Assembly (NCBI GenBank): GCA_031411235.1
Contig: JANOAR010000060.1
Coordinates: 1-58,553 of the forward strand
Reading direction: 5' to 3'
Length of the DNA stretch: 58,553 nucleotides
Source of the DNA: JANOAR01 sp031411235
GTDB lineage: Bacteria; Verrucomicrobiota; Verrucomicrobiia; Verrucomicrobiales; Verrucomicrobiaceae
The translations under genes were made by a program, and so were the position numbers. A model generated the notes under the pieces. That model made no database searches. It saw only the letters and a list, made by a program, of their open reading frames with translations, and was not told the DNA's origin. Below are positions 17,743 to 29,600 of this stretch, in pieces. How positions within the stretch are numbered: the stretch's first letter is position 1; each line of letters opens with the position of its first letter.

Positions 17743-19259
17743 GAGTAAGTCGTAAATTTTTTCGGATCAAAAGCCTCGCGCAATGCCTCGCCAACGAAGG
17801 TCACGAGCAACAGCACGGACACCATCGCGACGAACATCGAGAGCGAAGTCCACACCGCCGAGGTGTGATTCGTGCCGTCTTCCAGCAGCCAGCCCCACGA
17901 GGGATACGTCTCGGGCAAACCGAAGCCGAGGAAGGACAGTGCGGTGAGCGATGAGATGATGCCCGCGACGCTGAAGGGCACTTGCGTGACGATGGTGCTG
18001 AGCATGTTGGGCAGCAGGTAACGCGTCAGGATTCGCCAAGTGCTCGCGCCTTGTAGCCGTGCTGCCGCCACGTAGTCGCGTTCCTTTTCTTTATAAGCTA
18101 GCGCCCGCATCGCATACGTCAGCCCCGTCCAGGAGAAGAGACACATCACGCCGAGCAGCATCAGCAAGCTCATGTTCGCAATGGTGACGATGCTCACCAC
18201 AATCATGACGATGTAGAGAAAGGGCAGTTCCTCGACGATCTCGATGACGCGCTGGAAAATGATGTCGAACCAACTGCCCCAGTAGCCCATCAGCGCCCCG
18301 AGGATGATACCGACGCCGTAGGTGATGATGAGGTAGATGCCGATGGCCTTCAAATTGACCTGCCAGCCGCCATAGATTTGCGCCAGCACATCCCAGCCTC
18401 GGCTATCGGTGCCGAGGTAGTGCCCCGCGCTCCACAGCGGCGGCAGCGAAGGGTAGCGCGTGACTTGTGGCGGCGTGGTCTTGGCATTCTCGAAGTCGGC
18501 CTGCGGCATCTCACCTGTGATCTTCTCGCGCACTTTTTTACCCGCCTCGTAGGCGGCACTCACGGCCAAAGCACCGCTCTTGGTATAGCCCAGCCACTCG
18601 CCATCCGGCAGGCCGTGGCGCACGCGCATCTCGGTGTGTTTAGCATCAGGCGTATCGGCATAGTAGCGGCGCGCACGGCCTGCAAAGGGCTCGCTGGCAC
18701 CGGGCTCAAAGAGGATGCCAGCGCGGTCTTCGAGCGTGACGGTCTGTTTATCATCCGAGTCCAGCACCGGCGCCCAAGGCACGATGGGCAAAAGCAACCA
18801 GCCGCGATTTGTTTTGCCCAGCGTCACTTTCAGTTCGCGGTAACTGACCTCCTGCTCGCCCGCGAGTCCAAAGTCCTTCGCCGTGTAACGCTGCTTCACG
18901 AAAGCTGGGAAATACGTGTGCCCATCGCAGCGAACGATGAGCGCCCGCTTGCCCACGAGCGACTGATCCAGCCCCGCAAGAAACACCAGTAGCAACAAAA
19001 TGCGCCACGCCCACCAGCCGCGCCCGATGCTGCGGAAGCGCTTGAAGCGCTGCAAGGTAACGGGGTTCCAGCGGATGTCGGCGGGTAGAAATTTTATCCC
19101 CGCGATACCTGCGATGATGAGCAGCAGCGACGCGACCCAACCAAAGCTTTGGCCCACGCTGAACAGCCAGGAGATAGTGGGCAACTCCAGGCCGCACAGC
19201 TCCGAAAGGATGGAGAGCACGCCGAGTGTGATGGCGATGATGGAGAGCTTTTTGTTCAT
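17739..19259 (-). CDS. yejE: Peptide ABC importer permease, YejE-like, with a soluble insertion
   Basis: Inner-membrane channel subunit. 506 residues against about 340 in E. coli YejE. The extra length comes from an added N-terminal membrane region (two helices within 1-60) and a soluble insertion of about 100 residues between KRALIVRCDGHTYFP (matching the E. coli KPLLVRYDGSWYFP region) and LGTDSRGWDVLAQIYGG. The insertion contains MRVRHGLPDGEWLGYTKSG, which reads like one MORN/YwqK-type repeat. The permease core is intact, with the EAA loop DYVAAARLQGASTWRILTRY near 390-410 and the closing GEALREAFDPK. Overlaps yejB and yejA by 4 nt each. Confidence 0.9.
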   Translation of the reverse strand: MNKKLSIIAITLGVLSILSELCGLELPTISWLFSVGQSFGWVASLLLIIAGIAGIKFLPADIRWNPVTLQRFKRFRSIGRGWWAWRILLLLVFLAGLDQSLVGKRALIVRCDGHTYFPAFVKQRYTAKDFGLAGEQEVSYRELKVTLGKTNRGWLLLPIVPWAPVLDSDDKQTVTLEDRAGILFEPGASEPFAGRARRYYADTPDAKHTEMRVRHGLPDGEWLGYTKSGALAVSAAYEAGKKVREKITGEMPQADFENAKTTPPQVTRYPSLPPLWSAGHYLGTDSRGWDVLAQIYGGWQVNLKAIGIYLIITYGVGIILGALMGYWGSWFDIIFQRVIEIVEELPFLYIVMIVVSIVTIANMSLLMLLGVMCLFSWTGLTYAMRALAYKEKERDYVAAARLQGASTWRILTRYLLPNMLSTIVTQVPFSVAGIISSLTALSFLGFGLPETYPSWGWLLEDGTNHTSAVWTSLSMFVAMVSVLLLVTFVGEALREAFDPKKFTTYS

Positions 19260-20557
19260 TCAAATCGTATTCGCGGATCAAGTCGTGCAGTGATCACATC
19301 AGAGAGCACGTTGCCCAGCATCAGCAGTAGGCCGCTGATGGTGACGGTGCCCATGACGATGGGGTAATCTTTCTCCAACAGTGCGCTGAAGCCCATCAGG
19401 CCAAAACCGTCGATGTCGAAGATGCGTTCAATCAAGAAACTGCCAGTGACGAGCACCATCGTCGCCTGGCCCATCGTCGCGGCGATGGGGATGAAGGAGT
19501 TGCGCAGCGCATGGCCGATGACGGCTTGTTTAAAGGTATTGCCCTTCGCTACGGCAGTGCGGACATAATCGCTGGCGAGTTGATCGAGCAGGTTGTTTTT
19601 CACCATCATCGTCAGGCCCGCGAAGCTACCCACCATATAGCAGGCCAGTGGCAGGATGGCGTGGTGCAGCAGATCCCAGACCTTGCCCGGTGTGCTCATT
19701 TCAGCGAAGCCAGGACTCACAAAACCCTCCAACGGGAACCAACGCAACCGAGCGGCAAAGATGACCATGAGGAACACGCCGAGCGCATACGATGGAATGG
19801 CGTAGCCGAAGAAAATCAGCACCGAAGTCGATGTATCGACAGGCGTGCGGTGCTTAATGGCCTTCAGCACGCCGAGCGGCACGCAGATGAGGTAGGTGAG
19901 CAGCAGCGATGCGATGCCGTAAAATAGGGAGATGGGGAAGCGCCGCTTCATCATCGTCCACACAGGCTCAGAGTAGCGTGTGCTCTCGCCGAGATTGCCC
20001 TGAAGCACGCCAGCGAACTTGGGCTGATACATCACGGCGATGTAGGGCTGGGCTTTGTCGAGCTTCTGCCCTGGATTGCGCTGATCCCATTTCTCCTGCT
20101 GCTGCTTCGGTGTCGTGAGCCGCACTCGCCAAGTGCTCAGGTCAATGCCCGGTGCAGTGACCAGTTCCACACGATCATCAGCGAAGCGCTTCACCTGCAC
20201 CACGTCGGCTGTGCCTGGCAGTTTGACTTCGGTCTCCAGCTTGCCTTCAGCAAACTCGGCGCGTGAGCGATTCAGTTCCTTGGGCCAGGCACCAAGCCAT
20301 GCCGCGTAGGCGATCGGGAAGGGTTTATCGTGGCCGTATTGCTCTTCGAGTTTCAGCAGTTGCCCCGGCGTGAGTCCACCCGACTGGCCTTGTGCTCCCC
20401 CGCTGCTGCGTTGGCCATCGCTCTTCATTCGCGCCTCCATGAGCGCCTGCTCCATCGGCCCGCCAGGGGTGAAGCGGATGATAAAAAACACCACCATGGT
20501 CATGCCCACCAAGGTTGGCGGAATGAGAAGGAGGCGGCGGATCAGATAAGCGGTCAT
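19256..20557 (-). CDS. yejB: Peptide ABC importer permease, YejB-like
   Basis: First gene of the importer operon, forming the channel with YejE. The 433-residue chain begins MTAYLIRRLLLIPPTLVGMT, the classic first helix, followed by FFIIRFTPGGPMEQAL as in YejB. A periplasmic segment of about 150 residues (about 40-190), longer than in E. coli YejB (364 residues in total), then leads to PKFAGVLQGNLGESTRYSEPV and the membrane core, with the EAA loop YVRTAVAKGNTFKQAVIGHALRN. It ends with DPRIRFE, the usual YejB end. The 133-nt gap upstream (20558-20690) must hold the operon promoter; I see no convincing -35/-10 pair there. Confidence 0.92.
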   Translation of the reverse strand: MTAYLIRRLLLIPPTLVGMTMVVFFIIRFTPGGPMEQALMEARMKSDGQRSSGGAQGQSGGLTPGQLLKLEEQYGHDKPFPIAYAAWLGAWPKELNRSRAEFAEGKLETEVKLPGTADVVQVKRFADDRVELVTAPGIDLSTWRVRLTTPKQQQEKWDQRNPGQKLDKAQPYIAVMYQPKFAGVLQGNLGESTRYSEPVWTMMKRRFPISLFYGIASLLLTYLICVPLGVLKAIKHRTPVDTSTSVLIFFGYAIPSYALGVFLMVIFAARLRWFPLEGFVSPGFAEMSTPGKVWDLLHHAILPLACYMVGSFAGLTMMVKNNLLDQLASDYVRTAVAKGNTFKQAVIGHALRNSFIPIAATMGQATMVLVTGSFLIERIFDIDGFGLMGFSALLEKDYPIVMGTVTISGLLLMLGNVLSDVITARLDPRIRFE

Positions 20558-20690
20558 GCGTACGATGGGCGCAAACTTTGCGGCATGACACGCTTCGGCT
20601 CAAGACATTCCGCAACTTGGGGCCAATCGTGTGAAGGCGACCTAGCAAGACGAAGCAACCTTCCGTTGATCAAGCTCAGGTCCTAGCAGC

Positions 20691-23600
20691 CTAGCGCCTA
20701 CGACGGCGCAGCAGCAAGCCGAGGAGGCCAAAGGCGAGAAGGAGAGCGCGTGAAGGCTCGGGGGCTAGAACGATGACCAGGACACCATCGGTTTTGAAGA
20801 GCGTAGTGTCGTAGATCAAGTTGTTGGCGAGGGAGGGCAGATCAAGATCGGTGCCTAACTCACCGCCGTTGCGGGGATTGATGCCGACGTTGAATCCGGC
20901 AGCGCTGATGTTCATCCAGTCGATGAGGTTGATGATGTCGCCAGCCATGGGGGTGTAGCCACCGAAGAAGCTGACGGCAACTTTGGAGCCAGCGGCGAAG
21001 GTTGCAGTACCATTGATGTCGAGGTGGTCGTGCTGCGTTGTCAGCACGGGGGAGGCAAGTGTCCCGGCGTAGGTGGTGGTAAGGCTTGAAATAATAGCCG
21101 CATAGTTGGCCTGCATGGCGGAGTTGAGTTCAGGGGCGTTGAAGGTGGCCTTGCTGATCTGCATGGCCAATGTTGAACCCGCGAGGAAGGCAGCGTCGCC
21201 ATTCATGACGAGGGTGCCCATAATGGAGCCTGCGACGTCGCCGGGCTTCACGGTTGCTCCCAGCTCGATAGTCGTCGCACCGTTGACGTGGCCTGTGCCC
21301 GCGAGGGTAGCCCCGTTCTGGACGATGTTGCCCGCCGTGGTGTTGGCGCCTGTGTCGCCGAAGCCATTCACACCGACTTGCAGAGTGCCTGCTTTGATCA
21401 ATAGGCTGCCCGTTTGCTGATTGTCCTGGGTGAGGGTGATCCAGCCAGCGCCATCTTTGACGATATTGAGCGCGGCTCCCGCTTGGCCGTTGGTCTGGTA
21501 CATGTGGTCGGGTGGCAAACCATCGCGAATGGTGGCGCTCATGATGACCTCAGTATTCGCGGGCGTGGTCTGTGTGATGGTCAGGGTGCCGGGAGTGGCT
21601 GCGGCGTTCTCAATGACGGCTCCCGTAAAGTTGCTGTTACCGAACTCACCGATGGCTCCTGGCGTGGATAGCCCGCCAATGGTAACGGTGCGGCCAGCAG
21701 CTTGCAGCACGCTGGAACCATTCAAGGTCACATCATTCTTGGCGGTGAGGGCGTTGTTGTGGTCGAGGCGGACGATGGTGATCTCGTCGCGGTCATAGGT
21801 TGTATTGATGCCCACGGTCACATCGCCTGACCAACCGGAGTTGTCGCCGCTGAGGACATTGTAGCCCCAGACACCGCCATTGCGCTGATCATTGGCCGTG
21901 CCGCTGTTGGATTCATCGGTGTGGAAGAGCAGATTTCCCGTGCTGGTGGCACCATCAACGAAGTTGCCCTTGAAGTGGGTGAAGTCGAACTTGCCACCGG
22001 AGACCAAAGTCGCGTCGCTGGTATGAACGCTGAGGTTGTCGTTCATCGTGATGTTGCCGTAGAAGTAGTGATCCTGGCCATTGTGCTGCGGGCTGAGGAT
22101 TTGGATGCGCTTGGTCTGAAGCGGGTTGTAGGTCACGTCGATGTTTTGGAAAACTTCGACGTAGGAGCCGGGCAGGGCGTTTTCATTTTGCAGCCGGAGA
22201 TCGGCTAGGCCTTGGTATTCGGTGCCGCCCAAGACAATGGGCAAGGTGCTCATGCCCGCAGGGCGACCGTTGCTGGAGAGTAACACGCTGCCTTCTTGGA
22301 TCGTAAGCTGGCCTGACCACTCAACGTTGTTGTCGCGGAATTCGAGTATGCCTTGGCCGATCTTGTTGATCGAGCCTGTGCCTGTGAGGTAGCCACCTGC
22401 GTTGTTGAGGCGTGCAACAGCCGCCGCAGTGACATCGAAGGTCACGTTGCCTTGGAGCTCGATGACGCCGTTGAGGTTGGCGATACGTTGCGTGGCTTGA
22501 CCTGGCTGGCCGATCTGCACGGTGTTGTTACCCTCGAATTTGAACCACTCTTCCCAGATATAGTCACCAGCGGATACGCTATTCCAAAGCTCCAATCGTG
22601 TGCCGTTGCGCAGCACGGTGCCATCAATGGCGGAGCGATTGGTGCCAAAGATGCTCGTTGTGCCAGTCGAGGTGGAGGTGGCACGAAGAGTGCCCTGACG
22701 CACATCGATGAGGCCGTTGAAGTTGCCGCTATCGGTGGTGAGATCGAGCACGCCAGCACCCATTTTAACGATGTCGCCGACAGCGTGAACAGAGCCACTC
22801 GTCTCGGAGGCGACGAGGGCATTCAAGCTGAGCACGGTGTTGCCATTGACCACGTCGAAGACGCCGCCATTGCCGCCGATCTGGGTGCGGCGATTGCTGC
22901 CGAGGGCTTCGCTGCCGCCCGTCCAACGCAAGGCACCGCCATTGAGGTAAAGTTGGCCATCCGTTGCGGCAGTGGGGTTGGGGCCAAGGCGAGCCGCCGA
23001 GTCGATGCTAAGGATAGAACCACCGATGTAGGTTTTACCCGTGTAGTTGTTGTTGCCCGAGAAGACGACTTGGCTGGTGGAACTGCTGCTCCAAGCAGCC
23101 AGCGAACTGGCCGAAGTGACGGATGGGCCCGTAACAACCACGGCGTTGGTTCCAACAATCTGCGAGGCTACATTGAGGGCACCCTGGGCATAGTGGTGGA
23201 AGATCAACTCCGCAGCGCCAAGATCCACAGTCGCTGTGCCAACGCTATCGCCAGTGGCGTTGTTACTGATGGTGACGGTGGTGGCATCGACGATGGAGGA
23301 GACAAACGACCCCGCAGGGATGTTGGTTCCGGCGATTCGTAGGCCGGGGAAAAGATCCGTGGTATCGAGCCCGCTGACGACGTTGCTGCCATTCGTGGTG
23401 GTGCCTTCGACGGTGCTATACACAGTGCTGGTGAGACCGCCTTCCTTCGCTATGACGACGGAATTGGTAGCGGCGACGGTGGCAGTTGCTTTGGTGCTGA
23501 GTTCAAAGGAGTTCCCGTCGATAATGGTGGTAATATAAGCCCCCGTAGGGATACCAGTGCCAGCGCCGAAATTGCTCACTCTCATGCCTGCGTAAAAGCC

Positions 23601-26600
23601 TGTGGTACTGACGCCCGTAACAAGGTTGGAGCCCGTGGTGGTGGATGCCGCAGAGGTCAAGAAAACATTGGTCGTCGTGCCGCCTGCGATGGTTTTATTG
23701 GAGGTGCCGACGGCGGTGGTCGTCATGATGCCGCCACTGCCTACGATTAATTTCTCATCAGGCCCGAGGCTGATGGCGCTCTCGGCATTGGCATCAAAGC
23801 GCAAGGTGTTGACGACACGATGATGCGTATTGCCAGTAGGGTAGGTCTGAGGATTGGTCGCCACGATTTTTGGCACAAGCGTGCCGATGAAACCTGCGCC
23901 GCCGTTCTCCGAAATGTCCTCACTGGTCTGCCAAGTGGTGATGTCGTTTTTATACTCATCACTGACGCGCAAATACGCACCAATGCCATCTGTCGTATCA
24001 TCGTCCATGGCGAAGTCGATCGCGGTGCGCGGCGCGGTGCCATAGGTGGCGTGGGGGATGGCGACGTTTTGTACCAGGCCGGAGCGTGCGAGCAGGGTGA
24101 TGACGCCAGCAGAGCCGACGAGGCCATCGTTCATTTCGACGAAGTTGATCGTGCCACCAGGTGCCCGATTGATAACGGTGGTGCTGGTGTTGGTCGAGTT
24201 GATCGGCCCGGTGCCGATATTCAGCGTCATGACGCTGCCGCCACGGCCTTCGACGATGAGTTCAGAGCCGCCATTGTTGACGTTAAATGAGGAGCCTGCA
24301 TCGCCGCGCTGCGCTGTGCCTTGAGTGGTATTAGCGGGCACAAGACCATTGAAGCCTCGGAAGAGCAACGTGCCGCCACTGAGGGAGAGGTTGGCGCTTG
24401 TGGCATAGCGGGTGTTGTTATTGACGCCGTAATCGAGGGTGAGCTGGCCGCCTTGGACGTTGACGCTGCCTGCGCTGCCACCACCGATGGGAGCCCCCGT
24501 CATGACGACTTCGCCACGCCCACCTTTGTCAATACTGCTGGAAAGAATACGGCTGTTGATGTCCACCCGGCCACCCGCAGCAGAGAAGTAACGAGTGGTG
24601 CGCGTTTGCAGGATGGTGCCATCTCCCGTGCCGAAGGTGACGACGCCGGATTCGTTTTCACCGCCGATGAGGGCTGCGCCGCCCGTGTTGCCGACGACGA
24701 AGTTGGTGATGTTGAAGGCTTGACCTGGCTTGGTCAGCAAGATTGCTGCCATGTCACCGACGGGGGCGGTGCCTGTGTTGCTTTGGTTGGTGCCGATACC
24801 GAGTTGGAAGCCGACCATGGGCAGGAGTTCGCTGCCGAGCACAGAGTTGATTTTTGCGGCGGCATCTGCGGTGTAGAAGTTGCCTGTGCCCACATAGCGC
24901 AGGTAGCCACCCGTCATTTCGAGACGGCCTACGGCGTTCCAGGGCTGGTAGCTGTTGAAGTTCAGCTCCACGTTGCCGCCAATCCAGAGGCGCATTACTT
25001 CGTTTTGATGGGTTCGGGTGCTGCCATCGCTGGCGAAGAGGCTAGGATTATAGGCGATGGTGGTTGCGCCACCCATGCCGTCGCTGCGATCACCGAACTG
25101 ACCTTTAAAAAGAATGAAGCCATTGCTTGAGCCATTGGTGGTCAAGATGCGGGCGTCGGTGATGTATTCATCGTTACTCACGGGGCTGGCACCGCCATAA
25201 ATATCGCCCGTGAGGATCATCGCGGAGTTGCTGTTCACGTTCACCCGATTATCGCCAAAGAGGGTGTGCCCCGAGGCATCCACGAGGTCGGCAACGATGT
25301 CGCCATTGAAGCGGTTGACTTGGCCATCACTACGCATGGCGATGCGGGTGTCGCCATTGAGGGTGCGGATGGCGAGGTCTTCGTAGTGAGCATCCAGCGA
25401 CTGCACTCCTAGCGTGGAGCCGATGTTGATGCCTGTGGCGTAAAAGAATGAGCCTGAGTTTTCGACGACGATGCCATTGGTTCCTGTGGCTTGGGCCAAG
25501 GTACGCCCCGCGCCGAGTGCCATGCTGCTGCGCAGGTAGAGGGTGCCTTCCTCGACGCTCGTCACACCCGAGTAAGTATTGCGACCATCAAGGACGACTT
25601 GCTGGAAGCCGCTCTTGGTCAGGCCACCGGTACCTGCAAGGGCGGAGCGCACTTCCATGTTGAAGCCTTCATAAGTGCCATCCTGCAAGCGGTAGCTGAG
25701 ATTGACGTTGTGCAGGATCAACTCCTTGGAGCCTGCGTCGATGGTGCCGCCGTTGATGTAGGTCGTTAGCGTGTTGCGCTGGGCAACGCCGAAGGGGGCG
25801 GAGAGGATCATGCCTGAAGCGAGGCCCAGGGTGCTGTTGTCGCTGAGTGTTAGTTCCACGGGCGTGGCTTGGATATTGGCTAGGCCCGTGCCTGCGACGG
25901 CTCCCGAGGCGTCATAGTCGCCGAGATTGCCAAGGCGCAGGGAGTTGACGTTGACGCTGCTGAGCAATGAAGTGTGCAGCCCGCTGAGGTTAACATTCTG
26001 ACCAGCGGTGAGGGTGCTGGAATACTCGTCATCATCCAGGGGACGCAGCACATTGCCCTCGACGGTCATGAAGTCGCGACCTGCGGCAAAGAAGTTGTTG
26101 CGGAATTGGGTGATGGGATCGTCGGGCCGAGTCTCGGTGGTCATGCTCTGTGAGAAGGGTAACTTACCGCCGAAGATACCTGGAGCGACACGCAGGTCGG
26201 TGGTGTTGGGTGTGGTGCCCGTGCCGACAAGCCCGAGGGAGGCACCGCTGTCGCCGAGGATGATTTTGAGACTGTCCCCCGTGGTATTGGTGGAGAAGGT
26301 GGAGTCCACATTCCAGTCGCTGATGGAGAGGATCGCGCCGGGCGAGCGGGTGATGCTGGCAGCGGTGAGGGTGGTATTGCCCGAACCTGCGGCGAGGTTG
26401 AAGGCGAGGTAGTTGTTGCCGCGCTGGACTTGGATGGCTCCGACGGTTTCGGTGCTCGCGGCTTCGTTGTCGAAGATGATGATGCCATTTTTATAGATGA
26501 TGTTGGCGCTGTCGTTAATGCGGTTGTTGTTGTTGCCGCCGAGGACGCCGAAGGAGCTGGCATCGAGATCGTTGGTGTTGTCCACACGCAAGAGGCCGAG

Positions 26601-29600
26601 GCGATCAAGGACGATGTTGGCAGTGCTGCCGAGTGTGCCGCCGACGGTTCCTGCACCTGCGCCGTAGAGGGTGAGACCACCAGCGAAGGCTACGCGGCTA
26701 CCGGGTTGGCTGGGGTCGAGCAGCACGCCTGTATTGGTCGAACGGGTGATGACGGTGTCGCCGGTGAAATTGGTCGAGCCAGTGAGGCGCAACTCGCGAG
26801 CGCCTATTTTGGTGAAGCCGCCAGTGCCTGTCATGGCGGGAGTGGTGCCATCGCCGGAGACGACAAGGATACTACCGGGGTTTACAAAGAAGCCACCCGC
26901 TGGTGTGCGGGTGCCGAGGACGCCGTCAACGTTGTTGGTGCCGAAGCCGCCGCCTTCCACATTGAAGAAGGTGTTCGCACCGGAGGCCATGCCTGTGAGG
27001 GTGATCTTCCCGCCGAGCTTCGTCCACGAGTAGGCGAGGGTGTCACTGCTGACTTCAATGGAGCTATTGTTGTGGATATTGCCCAGAGCACCGCTGCTGC
27101 CGAAGGCGGTGACAGGTGTGGTGTGCTGGGTGAGGTGCTGGCGGTAGAGGTCTAGCCGAGCACCGGTGAGTGGATTCAAAATGCCAGCGTCCACGGCGAG
27201 GGTGGCGCTGCCTTGGATACCGCGCAGGCTTGGGGTTGGTCCCGTATAGACGACTTCAACGCCAGCGACTTGGGCCACATTGAGCACGGACCGTGAGGTG
27301 CCTTGCTCGTCATTAAGCACGTAGGGATTGATGGCGGGCGCGGTGAAGGAGGTATTGGACAGTTCGTCCAGCAGGCGCAACTCACCTTCATTGACGATGA
27401 TCTTGTTGAGGTTGGTCAGGGCGGTGTCGCGCAACTCGACTTCGATGATGCCAATCTTGGTCAGGCTGAAGGTGCCGCCAAAGGAGGTGAGCGTGGGGCC
27501 GAGATTATTGGCAGAGCCATTGGTGATGTCGCGATCGGCGCGGATAAGGCGCAGGCGCATGATGTCGCCCGTGTTGTTCTGGTCATTGCTGGCGTAGCCA
27601 TCGCGACGGAACTCGCGCAGGCCGCTGCTGTCGAAGAAGCTCTGCAACATGGAGCCGCCACCGCCGACGGTGGTGTTGCCCGAGAGTTCGAGGTTGAGGA
27701 CACGAGCGTCGTTGCCTGCGGTGCTGCGCAGGGCACCGACATTGCCGACGCCTGTGCCTGCGAGGCGGAAGATTTCGCGAGTGGCGGTGGCATCGTCGCC
27801 GAAGGCAAAGTTTTGCCCGCGAATTTCTAGCGAAGCACCATTAGCGATGATGGTTTCATTGCCAGGCCCGGTGCCGCCTAGAGTGCGTCCGTTCTCAGCC
27901 CACAAGGTGCCTGCGGTGATATTGAGCTGGCCCATGAGGGTGGGAGCACCGTTGATCCAGTTGCTGTTGTTGATACGCAGCGTGCCAGTGCCTGTTTTGG
28001 TGAAGCCAGCGGTGCTGCGGATGATGCCGCTGAGGGTGAGCGCGGTGCCCGAGGCATCATGGACGACATCGACGATGGCACCCGCAGGGGTTGTGTTGTT
28101 GAAGTCGAGACGGCCTGAGAAAGTGGAGTTGCCTTGCACGAGGCTACCGAGGGTGATGCTCTGGCCCATGCCTGGGTTGATGATGAGGTACTCGCCGCTG
28201 TTCTGGCTGTTGCTGATGTTGAGCCGGGCGTTGTTGTTGAGGGTGGTGCGCCCGATGGTGGTGCCGAGACCGCCGCCGTTGGACAAAGTGAGCGTGCCGC
28301 CATTGATGACCGTTTCACCGTGGTAACTATTGCCACCGCCGAAGGTGATGTCGCCCATCTGCATGATAAGACCGCCATTGCCAGAAATGGTGCCTGTGTG
28401 GGTAAAGGTGCGATTGGCATCGAGAATGAGGGTGCCGTTGTTGACGACAGAGCCTTGGCCATTGCCCATGCTGCCTGTGGTGCCGCCGATGCCGACGCGC
28501 AGGGTGCTGCTGTTGATGGTGGTGGTGCCAGCGTAGCTGTTGGTTTTAGTGAGCACGATGTCGCCGTCGCCACTCATGGTGAATGAGGTGGTTCCCGTGC
28601 CATTGTTAGCCACCACAGCGTCCAGGGTGACAGTGTTCCCACTCCAGTTGTGGATGATGAGGTCGGTGCTGGCGTTGGTGCCACCCGCAGTGATGGTGCC
28701 TGCGCCCGTGAAGAGGGTGAAGGGGCTCGTCACGGCAGGGGTGATGAGGATGCCGCCGCTGAGCACGCGGTTGTCGCCTGTGAGGGTCAAGGTGCTGCCT
28801 GTGGCGGTGTTGAAGCGCAGGCTGTTGACGGTGGTGGTGAAGGTGGCGGGCGAATTGGGTATGGTGACATCCACGTTGGCGTTGGCGTTGGCGTAGCCGT
28901 TGGTGGTGTAAGCGCCGATAGGGGTGATGGCAGTGTCCGCAGCACCTGTGTTGATGGATTGCGCCCAGTTGGTGTGGCCGAGGGTCGCCCAGCCACCCAG
29001 GATGCTGTTAGTGTTGTTGTTGTCGGTCTGGGCGATGCTCGCGGTGCCGAAGTCGATGGTGCCGCCAATGTTTCTCCCGAGGCCATTCATCCTCAGCACC
29101 GAGGTGCCGCCAGTGCGGATGAGGCTGTGCTGACCCGAATTGATCGTGGTGAAATTGACGACTTCTACGTGCGCCCCGCCTGTTAGCTCCAGGGTGGCGG
29201 CGGCTTGGAAACTTTGGCGCAGAGCAGCACTGTTGGAGCCAATGTTGACCGAGCTGACATTGCCTGTTCCACCAAAAACAAGGTCGCCTGTGTCGGCCAG
29301 CTTGCTCAGCGCTTGGTTGCCACCGCCTGTGTAGTCGAGCACGAGTTTGCCACCAGCGAGGGTGAGGTCGTTGTTGAGGTTGGTCATGCCCGTGTTGTCC
29401 CCTGCAAAGACAAGCGTGCCAGGCTCCACCTTCATCAGCGCCGCGCCGTCGCCATCGGTGATCATCGTGCCGGAGTGCGTGAGCGTGCTGCCTTGAAGCA
29501 CAATGAAGCGAGCGTTGTTGTTGACGGCTACTTGTCCTGTCCAGGCATTGCTACCCGCCGAGGAGGCAAGCCCAGCGTCATTCGCGCCAAAGGTGAAAGC

